This document shows positions 32,790 through 42,000 of a stretch of DNA of 64,000 bases, piece after piece. The notes under the pieces were generated by a model, which was given only the letters and a program-made list of their open reading frames with translations, searched no databases and was not told where the DNA came from. Numbering within the stretch: position 1 is the stretch's first letter; each line of letters starts with the position of its first letter. A program made the translations under genes and the position numbers. The stretch comes from Botryobacter ruber. Its GTDB lineage: Bacteria > Bacteroidota > Bacteroidia > Cytophagales > Hymenobacteraceae. The stretch spans positions 186,001 through 250,000 of the forward strand of contig NZ_QCZK02000055.1 in NCBI RefSeq assembly GCF_003347595.2. Direction: 5' to 3'.

Positions 32790-34106
32790 TTATTTTTCCG
32801 GAAAGCGGAAGCAGAAGGTGGTGCCAACGCCGGGGGTAGAATCTACAGTCAGTTTTATCTGATGATATTGGGCCACCGTCTGTACAATTGCCAGGCCCAG
32901 GCCGTGGCTTTCTTTGTCGGGGCTGTGCAGCCGTTTAAAACGGTTAAAGATATTTGATAATTGTTCTTTGGGTATGCCCACGCCTGTGTCTGTCACACAT
33001 AACTGGTATCTGTTATCCAGTAAATTTCCTTTTATTGTGATGCTGCCACCGGGCTTATTGTATTTGATGGCATTGTTTACCACATTAAACAACATGGTGA
33101 ACAGCAAAGCCTGGTTTCCTTTCGGGAGCGTCCAGTGCGCTTCGGTTTCAAGGTGCATGGTAATCTCTCTGGCTTCGGCCCGGTCCTGTATCTCTTCAGC
33201 AACTTCTTCGGCCAGGATCTTAATATCGACCGCTTCGTCTTTCAGGTACTGCTCGTTTTCTACTTTGGATATAAGTAAAAGCGCCTGCACTATGTGCTTC
33301 AGGCGGTGAAGGGTTTTCTGGTTGTCTACCAGCTTTTCCAGCATGTTCTCCGGCGTTTCCGGGTCGGAAAGCAGGTTTTCCTGCCGGGTCTGCAGGATGG
33401 CAATAGGCGTTTGCAGCTCATGCGATACATTGCTGATAAACTCTTTCTCTTTTACGAAGGCCGCCTGTATCTGCTCCATCATGTTGTTGATGGTGTTGTT
33501 GAGGTAAATAAAATCGTCGGTGGTGGAGCGGATGGTGTTTGGCTTAAACGTGCCGGGATGCCCGATGCGCTGCAGACGCCGGACAATCAGCTCAAGCGGG
33601 CGGAACAAAATTTTACTGAAGGCCAGGTCTGCGAATACGGTAATCAGGACCACCGCAAGCAGGAAATAAATGATGTACTCCTGCAGCGTCCGGATGTTTT
33701 CGCGGATGGTGGCAAGGCTGCGGCCAATCTCCATCAGGTACATCTGTTCATCCACTTCAAAGGTAAGGCTCAGCACACGGTATTCTACCACCTCGTTTTC
33801 CACTTTCCGGAAGCTGTTCGTGATGGTGTAGACAGGCTCCCGCGGGGCAATCTGCTCAATGGAGATAAATTCCTCTTTCAGTAGATTATAGCTGCCGAAA
33901 GATCCTGCTTCTTCACCGGCTACAAAGCTTTCGATGCCCCGTCTCTCTATCATGCGAATAACCTCATCCTGGTGGTTGAGCAGTCGCTGGTCTGTGTTGT
34001 GCAGCGCCACCCGTTGCACGAGGGGCGGGAGCAGCACCACAAACAAAAGCAGAATGATAATCTTGGAAGCCGCACTAAAGAGCGTGATCTTGGTCCGGAG
34101 CCGCAT
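32790..34106 (-). CDS. two-component sensor histidine kinase
   Basis: This 438-residue inner-membrane kinase has two TM helices (about residues 13-32 and 146-165) around a periplasmic sensor domain, then a HAMP-like linker, the H-box FISNVSHELQTPIAILQTR (phosphorylated His), an N-box VVNNAIKYNKPGGSI, and G-boxes VTDTGVGIPKEQL and SHGLGLAIVQ. It starts one base after the response regulator stop, so they form a pair. Signal unknown; adjacent envelope-protein genes are possible but unproven targets. Confidence 0.93.
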   Translation of the reverse strand: MRLRTKITLFSAASKIIILLLFVVLLPPLVQRVALHNTDQRLLNHQDEVIRMIERRGIESFVAGEEAGSFGSYNLLKEEFISIEQIAPREPVYTITNSFRKVENEVVEYRVLSLTFEVDEQMYLMEIGRSLATIRENIRTLQEYIIYFLLAVVLITVFADLAFSKILFRPLELIVRRLQRIGHPGTFKPNTIRSTTDDFIYLNNTINNMMEQIQAAFVKEKEFISNVSHELQTPIAILQTRQENLLSDPETPENMLEKLVDNQKTLHRLKHIVQALLLISKVENEQYLKDEAVDIKILAEEVAEEIQDRAEAREITMHLETEAHWTLPKGNQALLFTMLFNVVNNAIKYNKPGGSITIKGNLLDNRYQLCVTDTGVGIPKEQLSNIFNRFKRLHSPDKESHGLGLAIVQTVAQYHQIKLTVDSTPGVGTTFCFRFPEK

Positions 34107-34107
34107 G

Positions 34108-34782
34108 TTATGCCGTTAGTCTGTAGCCTACACCACGAACCGTTTCCAGCCAGTCGCCGGGCAGGTAACCCGAAAGCTTTTTGCGCAGGTTCTTGATGTG
34201 TACATCGATGTAGTTTGAATCGTAATCGTCTTCCAGGATGTTGCCCCAGATGTGCTCCGTCAGTTGCAGCCGCGTCAGGATGCGGTTTTTGTGCAGCAAC
34301 AGGTACTGGAGCAGATCAAATTCTTTTTTTGTGAGGGAAATCTCCTGCCCCTTATGGCTTACGCGCCGGGCACTGGTGTCTATTTCCAGCTCATGAAACG
34401 GCATCACCGACGATTTAACGTTATACTTGCGGCGGATGATAGCCTGCATGCGGGCCTGCAGTTCCAGCAGCGAAAAAGGCTTGGGCAGGTAATCGTCTGC
34501 ACCCATGCCCAAACCATTTACGCGGTCTTCTACAGCGCCACGTGCCGTCAGGATGATAACAGCCGGTTCATGGTCCAGTTCTTTCGTTTCCCGGAGCAGG
34601 TCCAGGCCGTCGTAGTCGGGCAGGCCCAGGTCGAGCAGGATAAAATCGTAGCGGTTTACAGCTATCTTCTCAGAAGCCTCGCGTCCGGTAACGGCCCAGT
34701 CGCAGGTGTAATGCTCCTTTTTCAGAAAGTGAGTCAGTTCGTTTGCCAGGCTCACTTCGTCTTCAACAATCAGAACATGCAT
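34108..34782 (-). CDS. OmpR-family response regulator
   Basis: This 224-residue regulator has a receiver domain with the acidic pocket VEDE at residues 6-9, the phospho-acceptor Asp in FILLDLGLPDYDG (about residue 51) and the switch Lys in DYLPKPF, and a C-terminal winged-helix DNA-binding domain (SLTKKEFDLLQYLLLHK ... DVHIKNLRKKL ... VRGVGYRL). It is the first gene of the pair with the downstream kinase. A clear -7 box lies upstream at 34814. Confidence 0.94.
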   Translation of the reverse strand: MHVLIVEDEVSLANELTHFLKKEHYTCDWAVTGREASEKIAVNRYDFILLDLGLPDYDGLDLLRETKELDHEPAVIILTARGAVEDRVNGLGMGADDYLPKPFSLLELQARMQAIIRRKYNVKSSVMPFHELEIDTSARRVSHKGQEISLTKKEFDLLQYLLLHKNRILTRLQLTEHIWGNILEDDYDSNYIDVHIKNLRKKLSGYLPGDWLETVRGVGYRLTA

Positions 34783-34813
34783 AATCCTACAGTTTAATGA
34801 CGTTAGAACAATA

Positions 34814-34821
34814 CAAATTTA
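34814..34821 (-). promoter_or_regulatory. -7 box of the two-component operon
   Basis: TAAATTTG on the minus strand, overlapping the stop of the upstream gene (34819-34821); predicted start about 34809. Confidence 0.7.
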
Positions 34822-35799
34822 AAAGGTATAACTTCCTTTAACAGAAAAAATTGACTGTGCTTTAGATTCGTCGCCTTCCAGCAGGTTTACAGGAATGGAA
34901 TAACGCCAGGAAGGTTCTACTTCCAGGCTGCCAAAGCTGATGACTACCGGTACTTTAAAATCGTAATTCAGGATACGGAATTTGTGTTCGGTTACTGTGG
35001 TGGTAGTTGTGGTAGTTGTAGTGGTAGAGCCGCTGTTGTTACTACCGCCGTTACCATTCCCATTTCCCGGATTAAGCGGGTTTAATATGTCGCCCACCAG
35101 GCCGCCACCGGTACCAGGCGAGCCGGAGTTGTTATTATTTTTGGTTTGCTGCACCTGCGTATAGGTTTGCGAAAATTCCTGCGTGCCTGCTGTAATACCG
35201 ATTTTGGGATCGAGGCCAATCTGCCGCTTCCCTTTCCACAGCGGATTAAGCGGGAGGTAGCGGGAGTTCTCGAGCACCACAAACAGGTCGTTGCTGCCGC
35301 CGAATACGTAGCTAGTGGTTAAAGCGGTATAAAGAATATTCCAGTCTACGGCAGAGTAAATGCTTGCCGCATTAGAGGTTACTGCCTTTAACAGGGGCGA
35401 TTGTTCGCTGAAGAAAAAGCGGGAATAAATAATATTGTTTGTGACACGCTTGCCAACTTTAAACGCATACCCCACCGAAACGTCTGTTTCGTCTACCACA
35501 GCCTTTGTATTAAAAAGTTTGTAGGTGGTAGCCGATGCCCATAAACCACTGTTATGCACATAGGTCAGGCTGGTAGCGGCATAGGGGAATTTGGTAGCGG
35601 TGTTGCGTCCGTAAAAAGAGGAGTTGCTGGCTGTTTCCAGCTCAACTGTCCACCATCCTTTTTTTACGATTGTATCAGAAGCGGCTGTAGCTTCAGGCTT
35701 ATCAGCGCTGAAGGCTATGTTGGATGATGCTCCGGACCAGGAAGGAAATGCCAGCAGCATCCACCCCAGTACCATACATAAGCTGATTGGCTGTTTCAT
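34819..35799 (-). CDS. secreted envelope protein with a poly-Thr and Asn/Gly insert
   Basis: This 326-residue protein starts with a signal peptide (about residues 1-24) and continues with many short amphipathic strands (WWTVELETASNSSFYGRNT, AYAFKVGKRV-like), suggesting an outer-membrane beta-barrel. Between about residues 215 and 275 it carries a low-complexity insert: NNNNSGSPGTGGG, NPLNPGNGNGNGGSNNSG, then ten Thr in a row, encoded by slippage-prone ACT/ACA/ACC triplets. It ends in a Phe (KGSYTF), typical of barrels. Its end overlaps the promoter of the two-component operon. Confidence 0.75.
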   Translation of the reverse strand: MKQPISLCMVLGWMLLAFPSWSGASSNIAFSADKPEATAASDTIVKKGWWTVELETASNSSFYGRNTATKFPYAATSLTYVHNSGLWASATTYKLFNTKAVVDETDVSVGYAFKVGKRVTNNIIYSRFFFSEQSPLLKAVTSNAASIYSAVDWNILYTALTTSYVFGGSNDLFVVLENSRYLPLNPLWKGKRQIGLDPKIGITAGTQEFSQTYTQVQQTKNNNNSGSPGTGGGLVGDILNPLNPGNGNGNGGSNNSGSTTTTTTTTTTVTEHKFRILNYDFKVPVVISFGSLEVEPSWRYSIPVNLLEGDESKAQSIFSVKGSYTF

Positions 35800-35823
35800 T
35801 TGTTAATTGATAAGTGAAGGAAT

Positions 35824-35852
35824 AGCAGCCGCTGCAAAAAGCAGCGGCTGCT
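35824..35852 (-). terminator. hairpin after the LEA-like gene
   Basis: AGCAGCCGCTGC and GCAGCGGCTGCT form a perfect 12-bp stem around five A. No strong T run follows on either strand, so termination strength is uncertain. Confidence 0.5.
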
Positions 35853-35875
35853 GTATGTTAGGTAGCCGGCTATAA

Positions 35876-36886
35876 TTAGCGGCCGATTTTGATAGAGGTA
35901 CCTGCTTTTACGCCGGCATCTACTTTTACAGGCTTAGCAGCACCTCCGCCTATGTTTACAACTCTGGAAGGGCGTGCAGCACCTGGACGACCTGCACCCT
36001 GCGGACGACCGGCAGGAACTACACGGGCAGCTCCGGCAGCTCTGCCGGCAGTTTCAGTAGCGGCGCCGGCATCTACTTTTACCGGTTTTTCTTTGGCTTT
36101 AGTCTTGGCTACTTCTTTTACAGTTTCTGCTTTAACTTCGGTGTTGTGTGTTGCTTCTGTTGTAGCTTCACCTGCAGCTTCTTTGGTTCTCTTTGCTTCT
36201 TTTTTCGTTCCTTTCTGCTTGCCATTTTCTTGTTCCTGAGCAGGTCTTTCTGCTGAACCCTTGGCAGATGCCTCTGCCTCTGACTGGCCGTTTACAGAAG
36301 CAACTTCGCTGATAACCTGGCCTTTGCTTGACGTAGTGGCAGAAGCATCGAACGAATGAGCGGCTTCAGCTACTAAGCGGCCATGCGTGTCGCGCTTTTC
36401 TTTTTGCTGCTCATTTACAGCTCCTGCCGTTTCTTTGGCAGCCCTGCCAGCTCTTTCTTTTACATGGGTAGTGGCCTCCGTAGTGGCATTTACTGTAGTT
36501 TCGGTAGCTACTTCGGTTGTTGTAGCAGCCGATTCTCTGGCAGCTTCGCCTTTAGCCGTGGCCGTTGCTTTTACAGAACCTGAAGTCGTATGCGCTGCTT
36601 CGGCTACCGTCTGGCCATGGTTCTCTGCTTTTGTTTTGGCTTCCTTAGACTTTTCTTTCACTCTTTTAGCTTTCGATTTAGCCTTGTTACCTGCTTCTGC
36701 AACATCTTCAGTTGCTACAGTAGCCGTGGTGCCGGCCTGAACATCTCCGTTAGCTGCTACTCCGTTTTTGTCAGCAGAAACATGCTGGTTTGCGTTAGAC
36801 GCTGAATTTAATGTAGCCGTGTTAGACTGGGCAAAAGCAGTGCTGGTACTGATAAGGGCGGCAATTACAAAAGTTATCTTTTTCAT
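35876..36886 (-). CDS. exported Ala/Lys/Glu/Thr-rich low-complexity protein
   Basis: This 336-residue protein has a signal peptide (MKKITFVIAALISTSTAFAQ) and a highly charged, Ala/Thr/Lys/Glu-rich body without aromatic residues, resembling LEA or apolipoprotein-like helical proteins. A motif recurs three times: GQTVAEAAHTTSGSV, GRLVAEAAHSFDASA and GQVISEVASVNGQSE. The C-terminus is Gly/Arg/Pro-rich and repeats KPVKVDAG twice, ending SIKIGR. A periplasmic or surface role in envelope stress is a guess. A -7 box lies 32 bases upstream. Confidence 0.75.
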   Translation of the reverse strand: MKKITFVIAALISTSTAFAQSNTATLNSASNANQHVSADKNGVAANGDVQAGTTATVATEDVAEAGNKAKSKAKRVKEKSKEAKTKAENHGQTVAEAAHTTSGSVKATATAKGEAARESAATTTEVATETTVNATTEATTHVKERAGRAAKETAGAVNEQQKEKRDTHGRLVAEAAHSFDASATTSSKGQVISEVASVNGQSEAEASAKGSAERPAQEQENGKQKGTKKEAKRTKEAAGEATTEATHNTEVKAETVKEVAKTKAKEKPVKVDAGAATETAGRAAGAARVVPAGRPQGAGRPGAARPSRVVNIGGGAAKPVKVDAGVKAGTSIKIGR

Positions 36887-36917
36887 TTTCTTCGTTGTTT
36901 TAGTTTAGATTATGTGC

Positions 36918-36925
36918 CAAAACTA
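36918..36925 (-). promoter_or_regulatory. -7 box of the LEA-like gene
   Basis: TAGTTTTG on the minus strand. Confidence 0.65.
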
Positions 36926-37005
36926 TAATGTCAACATGAAGAGAACATGAAGAATCGCTTTTCTGAAAAATTTTTTTAATTTTTTTTCGCAAGCCCTTAG
37001 CAACC

Positions 37006-37728
37006 TCACTTTATCCCGCCAAACGCTGCGAAGCATAAATTCTTGTGCAGCACCTCCACCTTCCGGAAGCCCGCCTGCCGCATCAGGCCGAGCTGGAAGT
37101 TAACCGAACGGGGCGAATCCTCTTTCTCGATGTAGTCGAGCACATGCTGCCGGTAAGCGGCTCCGCCAATGCCTTCCAGGTACTCGCCGTAGCGGCTCCA
37201 GATGAAGCTGTTTATTTCCTCCGAATCCTGGGCTACCAAATCCGATATCCAGAAGCTGCCGCCGGGCCTGAGCATCCGGTAAATCTTGTTGAACATCCGC
37301 TCCCAATCGGCATCGTCGCGGAGGTGGTGGAGCGTGGCGCCGGCTAAAATAACATCGAACTGCTCGTCCGGAAGCTCCAGTTCACGCATATCGGCTTGTA
37401 TAGCTGTAACAGTGCCTGTGGTGGCAGCTGCAGTCCGTTCTTTGGCCTTATCGAGCATGGGCTGGCTCAGGTCCACCAGCGTGCAGTGGAGGTTGGGGAT
37501 TTTCTGCAGCATTTTGAGGGTGTAGTTACCGGCGCCGCAGCCAAGGTCGAGCAGGGTAGTGGCAGCAGGATTAACGGCTTTGGCTGCTTCGGTGATGAGC
37601 TCCAGCGAGAGCGGCGCATCGATGGTGGACTGCTGCCCGGTGTCGAGGTTGGCGAATCGTGCTACATCGTTGTCGAAACGGGCTCTGATGTCGGCTACGC
37701 TTGATTTTGTCCTGAAATCTGGCTTCAT
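37006..37728 (-). CDS. class I SAM-dependent methyltransferase
   Basis: This 240-residue cytoplasmic protein has the Rossmann SAM-binding core: motif I LLDLGCGAGNYTLKML (about residues 60-75), VDLSQPML (acidic motif II), QADMRELELPDEQFDVI and ILAGATLHHLRDD. The substrate is not identifiable; the pattern fits the large small-molecule methyltransferase group. The start ATG at 37728 (MKPDFRTKSS) is preferred to 37755. Between motif II and the next strand (KERTAAATTGTVT) the DNA matches R1 in the coding frame. Confidence 0.85.
   Translation of the reverse strand: MKPDFRTKSSVADIRARFDNDVARFANLDTGQQSTIDAPLSLELITEAAKAVNPAATTLLDLGCGAGNYTLKMLQKIPNLHCTLVDLSQPMLDKAKERTAAATTGTVTAIQADMRELELPDEQFDVILAGATLHHLRDDADWERMFNKIYRMLRPGGSFWISDLVAQDSEEINSFIWSRYGEYLEGIGGAAYRQHVLDYIEKEDSPRSVNFQLGLMRQAGFRKVEVLHKNLCFAAFGGIK
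37411..37436 (-). repeat. R1-like sequence inside the methyltransferase gene
   Basis: In the coding sense it reads CTGCAGCTGCCACCACAGGC and encodes TAAATTG in a loop. Confidence 0.5.
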
Positions 37729-37907
37729 AGTTCTTTTAATAAAAAGCTGAAGCACAATTTTACAGCATTACCTGGTAGCAGTAAATTTAAAAACGGAAGG
37801 ATTTACAAAGGCTAAAGAGGGAAAAAACAGCGCCGGATTCGGCTTTTGTCAGAGGGGGTGTTGTTGTATTTACTTGATCATCATGTTGTTAATTGATTTA
37901 CGTGCCT

Positions 37908-38384
37908 TCACTGCTGCTGAATTAAGACCCCGGCTTTTTCCAATGCCTGTTGTTCGTTTTTAAATGTAAGCATCTGCTTTGCCTGCGCCAGTGGTACCCA
38001 GCGGGCTTCGTTTACTTCCCGGTCGTGGTTGCTTACCTGGCCGGAGCGGTACTCGAGCAGGTAAAAGTGCACGAATTTGTGGTACCGGACACGTTGCGCT
38101 CCTTTGCTGCCCACATACCAATACTCAATTGTTGCTATCCGGTCTTTTAAAACTGTATCGATGCCGGTTTCTTCCCGGACTTCGCGGACTGCTGTTGCCT
38201 CGGGTGTTTCGTCTGCTTCTACAATACCCTTCGGAAGCTGCCACCGCGCCTGTGTCCCTACGGAAATCAGGGCGACTTCCAGGCCCGAAGCACCTGTGCG
38301 GTAAGCCACACCACCAGCTGATACCTGCTCCAGGACCGGAAGTTTTGGCTTGCCTGGTGTTGCGCCCGCGTCGGTATCTGCCAT
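37908..38384 (-). CDS. Nudix hydrolase
   Basis: This 158-residue product hydrolyses a nucleoside diphosphate linked to another group. The Nudix box GIVEADETPEATAVREVREE then TGI (GX5EX7REUXEEXGU) is complete at about residues 50-72. It opens MADTDAGATPGKPKLPVLEQ. A longer frame to 38546 is rejected because its N-terminal part (LLLLPPQPLL) is translated from an R1 repeat. LPKG before the box and a basic loop (KGAQRVRYHKF) suggest a dinucleotide polyphosphate-like substrate, but this is not certain. Confidence 0.85.
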   Translation of the reverse strand: MADTDAGATPGKPKLPVLEQVSAGGVAYRTGASGLEVALISVGTQARWQLPKGIVEADETPEATAVREVREETGIDTVLKDRIATIEYWYVGSKGAQRVRYHKFVHFYLLEYRSGQVSNHDREVNEARWVPLAQAKQMLTFKNEQQALEKAGVLIQQQ

Positions 38385-38484
38385 AGGATGAAGGTAAAAT
38401 ATGAAAGCCTGTTCAGTTGTTTGCCGCACCACGGTTGTTCCTGTTACGAAAGGATAGGAATAAATGATGTAACAGGACAGGTAC

Positions 38485-38518
38485 GGCAGCAGTGGCTGTG
38501 GTGGCAGGAGCAGAAGGT
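38485..38518 (-). repeat. R1 dispersed repeat, reverse copy
   Basis: The plus strand contains AGTGGCTGTGGTGGCAGGAG; the minus strand reads CTGCCACCACAGCCACTGCT. It lies upstream of the Nudix gene. Confidence 0.8.
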
Positions 38519-38711
38519 TTTTTTGCTTAATTTCCGTTGAAATCAAGGAGCTGCAGGTATTGCCTGCGTGTTTGTTGACAGGCTGCCTCTTTTTCCGCTT
38601 CGAAACAATCCTGAAAATTCACTGGCTGATGGTGTAAGAATGGATTCCATTGGCTGATGTTTTGTAGGTTGTTTTTGCATACTTCCCGTTATAACTTAAT
38701 TTGGCAATAAA

Positions 38712-39038
38712 ATGAGGATACTTCGATTTATCAATTATATTGTTATTGTGGTAGCATTCTGCCTTGTCCTGTTTCTGTCAGCTTCATTTTATCTAGGAAC
38801 CCAAGAAAGTCTTGAAATTCTGAAAGAAGAGATGCTGCTGAATTTTATTGGAAGGTTTGCTGGATTTAGTATTTTAAGCTTAGTAATGGCTTTTGGTATC
38901 TGGTTATTCAACTGGCTTCTGAGAAAAGTGGGAATGGTTTCGGTTGACAAGGCATATCCTCTAAAAATTGCTAAAACTGCTTTTTTAGTTTTAACTACTG
39001 GGGCACTGATAGGAACAGCAGTATTTTTCTTCAACTAA
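38712..39038 (+). CDS. small membrane protein (hypothetical)
   Basis: This 108-residue protein has three hydrophobic stretches (about residues 8-27, 48-70, 86-106) and short basic loops, consistent with a small polytopic inner-membrane protein. It is A+T-rich compared with the genes on both sides. No motif or relative is recognised. The helicase gene starts 40 bases downstream, but coupling is not shown. Confidence 0.65.
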   Translation: MRILRFINYIVIVVAFCLVLFLSASFYLGTQESLEILKEEMLLNFIGRFAGFSILSLVMAFGIWLFNWLLRKVGMVSVDKAYPLKIAKTAFLVLTTGALIGTAVFFFN

Positions 39039-39078
39039 AAAAGAACATCAACAGCAGCATTAAGTAAGAAAGCAGTAA

Positions 39079-42000
39079 GTGAAAAACATCCTGAAAAACT
39101 ACCGCCGACGGCTCCTCAACCTGAGTTCCAGCAACAGGTCGCTGGTGCTGCTGCGCCTCTCCAGGGAGCAGCACCTGGATGTGCAGGAACTCGATTTCCT
39201 GCAGGATAAGCCTGCCTTTAATATCGTGCAGCAGGTAATCAGCGGGAAGAAAAAGATTGTCCTCAGCCCCTATGCCGACAGCCGCTACGCTCCCGTTACG
39301 CCCGTGAGCCGCAGGCTGCGCAACATCAGGCGCAAAGCCGACATGATTTTCGAGGAACGTGGCAGCAAGGAGCTTTTCCTGGGCTGGCCGTTTGTGCATG
39401 GCATGTTCCCGGACGGAACGGTGGTACGTTGTCCGCTGCTGTTTTTCCCGGTGCGGCTGCAGGTGAACGGGGCGCAGGAGTGGGAACTGCTGCCCGACGA
39501 GTCGCAGCCGCCGCAGTTTAACCAGAGCTTCCTGCTGGCTTACGCGCACTACCTGGGCACACCACTCGCCGAACCCTTAACCGAACTCGACCTCCAGACG
39601 CTCCCCCCGGACCCGCTGGCTTTCCGGACGGCCATTTACGAACTGCTGAAAGAGCACCAGCTGAAGGTGCATGCCGGGGCCGAATTCTTTGCCGACAAGC
39701 TCCATCCCTTCCGCGACTATAAAAAAGCCGATTTTGAAGAGAACCTGAAACCGGGGCAGCTGCACCTGGAGCAGGAGGCGGTGCTGGGGATATTCCCGCA
39801 GGCAGCTTCGTTTCTGCTCTCCGATTACGACGAGCTGCTGGAGCGTGAAGACCTGCAGGAGATGGAGCAATTGTTCCCGTTTACTGATGGCTTCGCCAAC
39901 ACCCTTGCCCAGAACACCTTCACGTTTCTGCCGATGGATGCCTCGCAGGAGGCGGCGCTGCAAACTGTAAAGCAGGGGAAATCGCTGGTGGTGCAGGGGC
40001 CGCCGGGAACAGGCAAATCGCAGCTCATCTGCAACCTAGTTTCGGACTTTACGGCGCGGGGCAAGCGGGTGCTGGTGGTGAGCCAGAAGCGGGCGGCCCT
40101 TGATGTGGTGCACCAGCGGCTCAGTTCCAGAGGCATGGGCAGCTTTGCAGCCCTTGTGCACGACATCAACGCCGACAGGCGCAGCATCTATAACCAGCTG
40201 GCGCAGCAAATAGAGCAGGTAGAAGAATACAAAAAGCAGAACCTCGCCCTTAACAGCATCTACACCGACCGCGTGTTCCTGGAAGTAAGCCGCGGCATCA
40301 ACCAGGCAACGCAGCGGCTGGAGGCGTTTAAGCAGGCGCTGTTCGATACGGGCACAAGTGGCTGGTCTGCCAAAGATCTTTACCTCAGGAGCAACCCAAG
40401 GCAGCCTTCGCTGTCGCTGGGCAATGCCTACAAACATTTTACGGCAGCTACGGTACCGGCTTTTCTTCCCCGTTTGCGGCAGTATTTTCAGCATGCGCTG
40501 GTGTTTGAGCAGGAAAGTTTTGTGCTCAAAAACCGCTACCCGATGCAGGGCTGGCACCTGGCGCAAAAGCAGGAATTAGAACAGCTTATCCGGCAGCTAC
40601 CGGGGCAGTACAAACAGCTGCAGGAAAAACTGGAGCAGCTGACAGGTTTTGCTTTTTCACTGGCGCAATTGCCGGCACTCCTGGCTGCTTTGCCTGTTAT
40701 AGCAGAATTGCAGCACCTGCTGCGCGAAGAGGAAGTAGATGAAGTGCTGCAAACGCTCCTGGAAAAGCAGGCAAAGCCTGTGGAGCTGAAGAAGCAGGTT
40801 GGCGAACTGAAGGATTTGTACCTGGTTTGTCCTGCTCCGGATGCCACCATACCCACTGCTCAGGTTCCTGCGGTAGCAGCAGCGATCAAGGAATATGATG
40901 CGCAGCAGGGGAACCTCTTGAAAAGCATCGGCTGGACTTTTTCGCCGGAAAAGAAGGTGCTGAAACAGGCGCTGGCAAAGTATAACTGGGAGCTGAACGA
41001 GGCGCAGGTGGGCAAACTGCAGCACCGCCTCGACCTGCACCGGCAGGCCCTGCAGCTCATGGAGCAGTTAAACCCGGTGCTGCCTTTCAACCTGAAAATT
41101 GAAGAACACCCCACGCCCATGCTGCGCAAGCTGGAGCTGGTAGAACAGGCGCTGGCAGCGCAGAAACTACTGAAGCAGCTGCACAAACAGCAGGTGCTGC
41201 ACGAAAAATACTACCCGGAAATCAACCTGAAAGAGCACCTGCACAAGCTGTCGCAGGCCATCTCCACCACCCACCATACCCACAGCAGCTGGCTAAAGGC
41301 CCTGCCGGAGGAACAGCTGCAGCTGCTGATTGCTGATGCTACACACGGCGCCAAACTGGAGCAGGCCCTGAAGCAGCACTTCGAACATTTGGTGGCCTAC
41401 GATACGCTGCAGGCATCGTTCCTGGAGGTGGAGCGGCAGGTAGTGACACTGCTGGTAGCGCAAAGGCTGCCAACGCCGGAAACAGGGGAGCAGCTGTTCC
41501 TGAACAGCCTCTACCTGGCCTGGCTGCAGGACATCGAGCAGCAGCACCCCGAGCTGCGCATGCCTTCCAACGGCGAGCTGGAGCGGGAAGAAGAAGAACT
41601 GCAGCGCCTGTTGCAGGAAAAAGAAAAGCTGAGCCAGGAGATGGTGCTCTCCAAGCTGCGGGAGCAAACCTACCGGAACATCGCGTACAACCGCCTGGGC
41701 AACGCTGTGACCTACCGGAGGCTGCTGGCGCAGGTAAGCAAGAAACGAAGCCTGTACCCCATCCGGAAGCTGTTTGCTCTTTTTGCATATGAGATGTTGG
41801 ACCTGGTGCCCTGCTGGCTGGCGTCGCCCGAGACCGTGTCGGCGGTGATGCCGCTGCAGGAATGTTTTGATTTAGTTATTTTTGATGAAGCCTCACAGTG
41901 TTTTGCCGAAACCGGTATCCCGTCTATTGTGCGGGGGCGGCAGGTGGTGGTGGCCGGCGATGCGCAGCAGCTTCAGCCATCGGACCTCTACCGCACCCGC

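Noticed and set aside
38385-38546. 54-residue N-terminal extension of the Nudix protein
   Set aside because: It is translated from an R1 repeat (LLLLPPQPLL) and AT-rich spacer; the ATG at 38384 fits the family.
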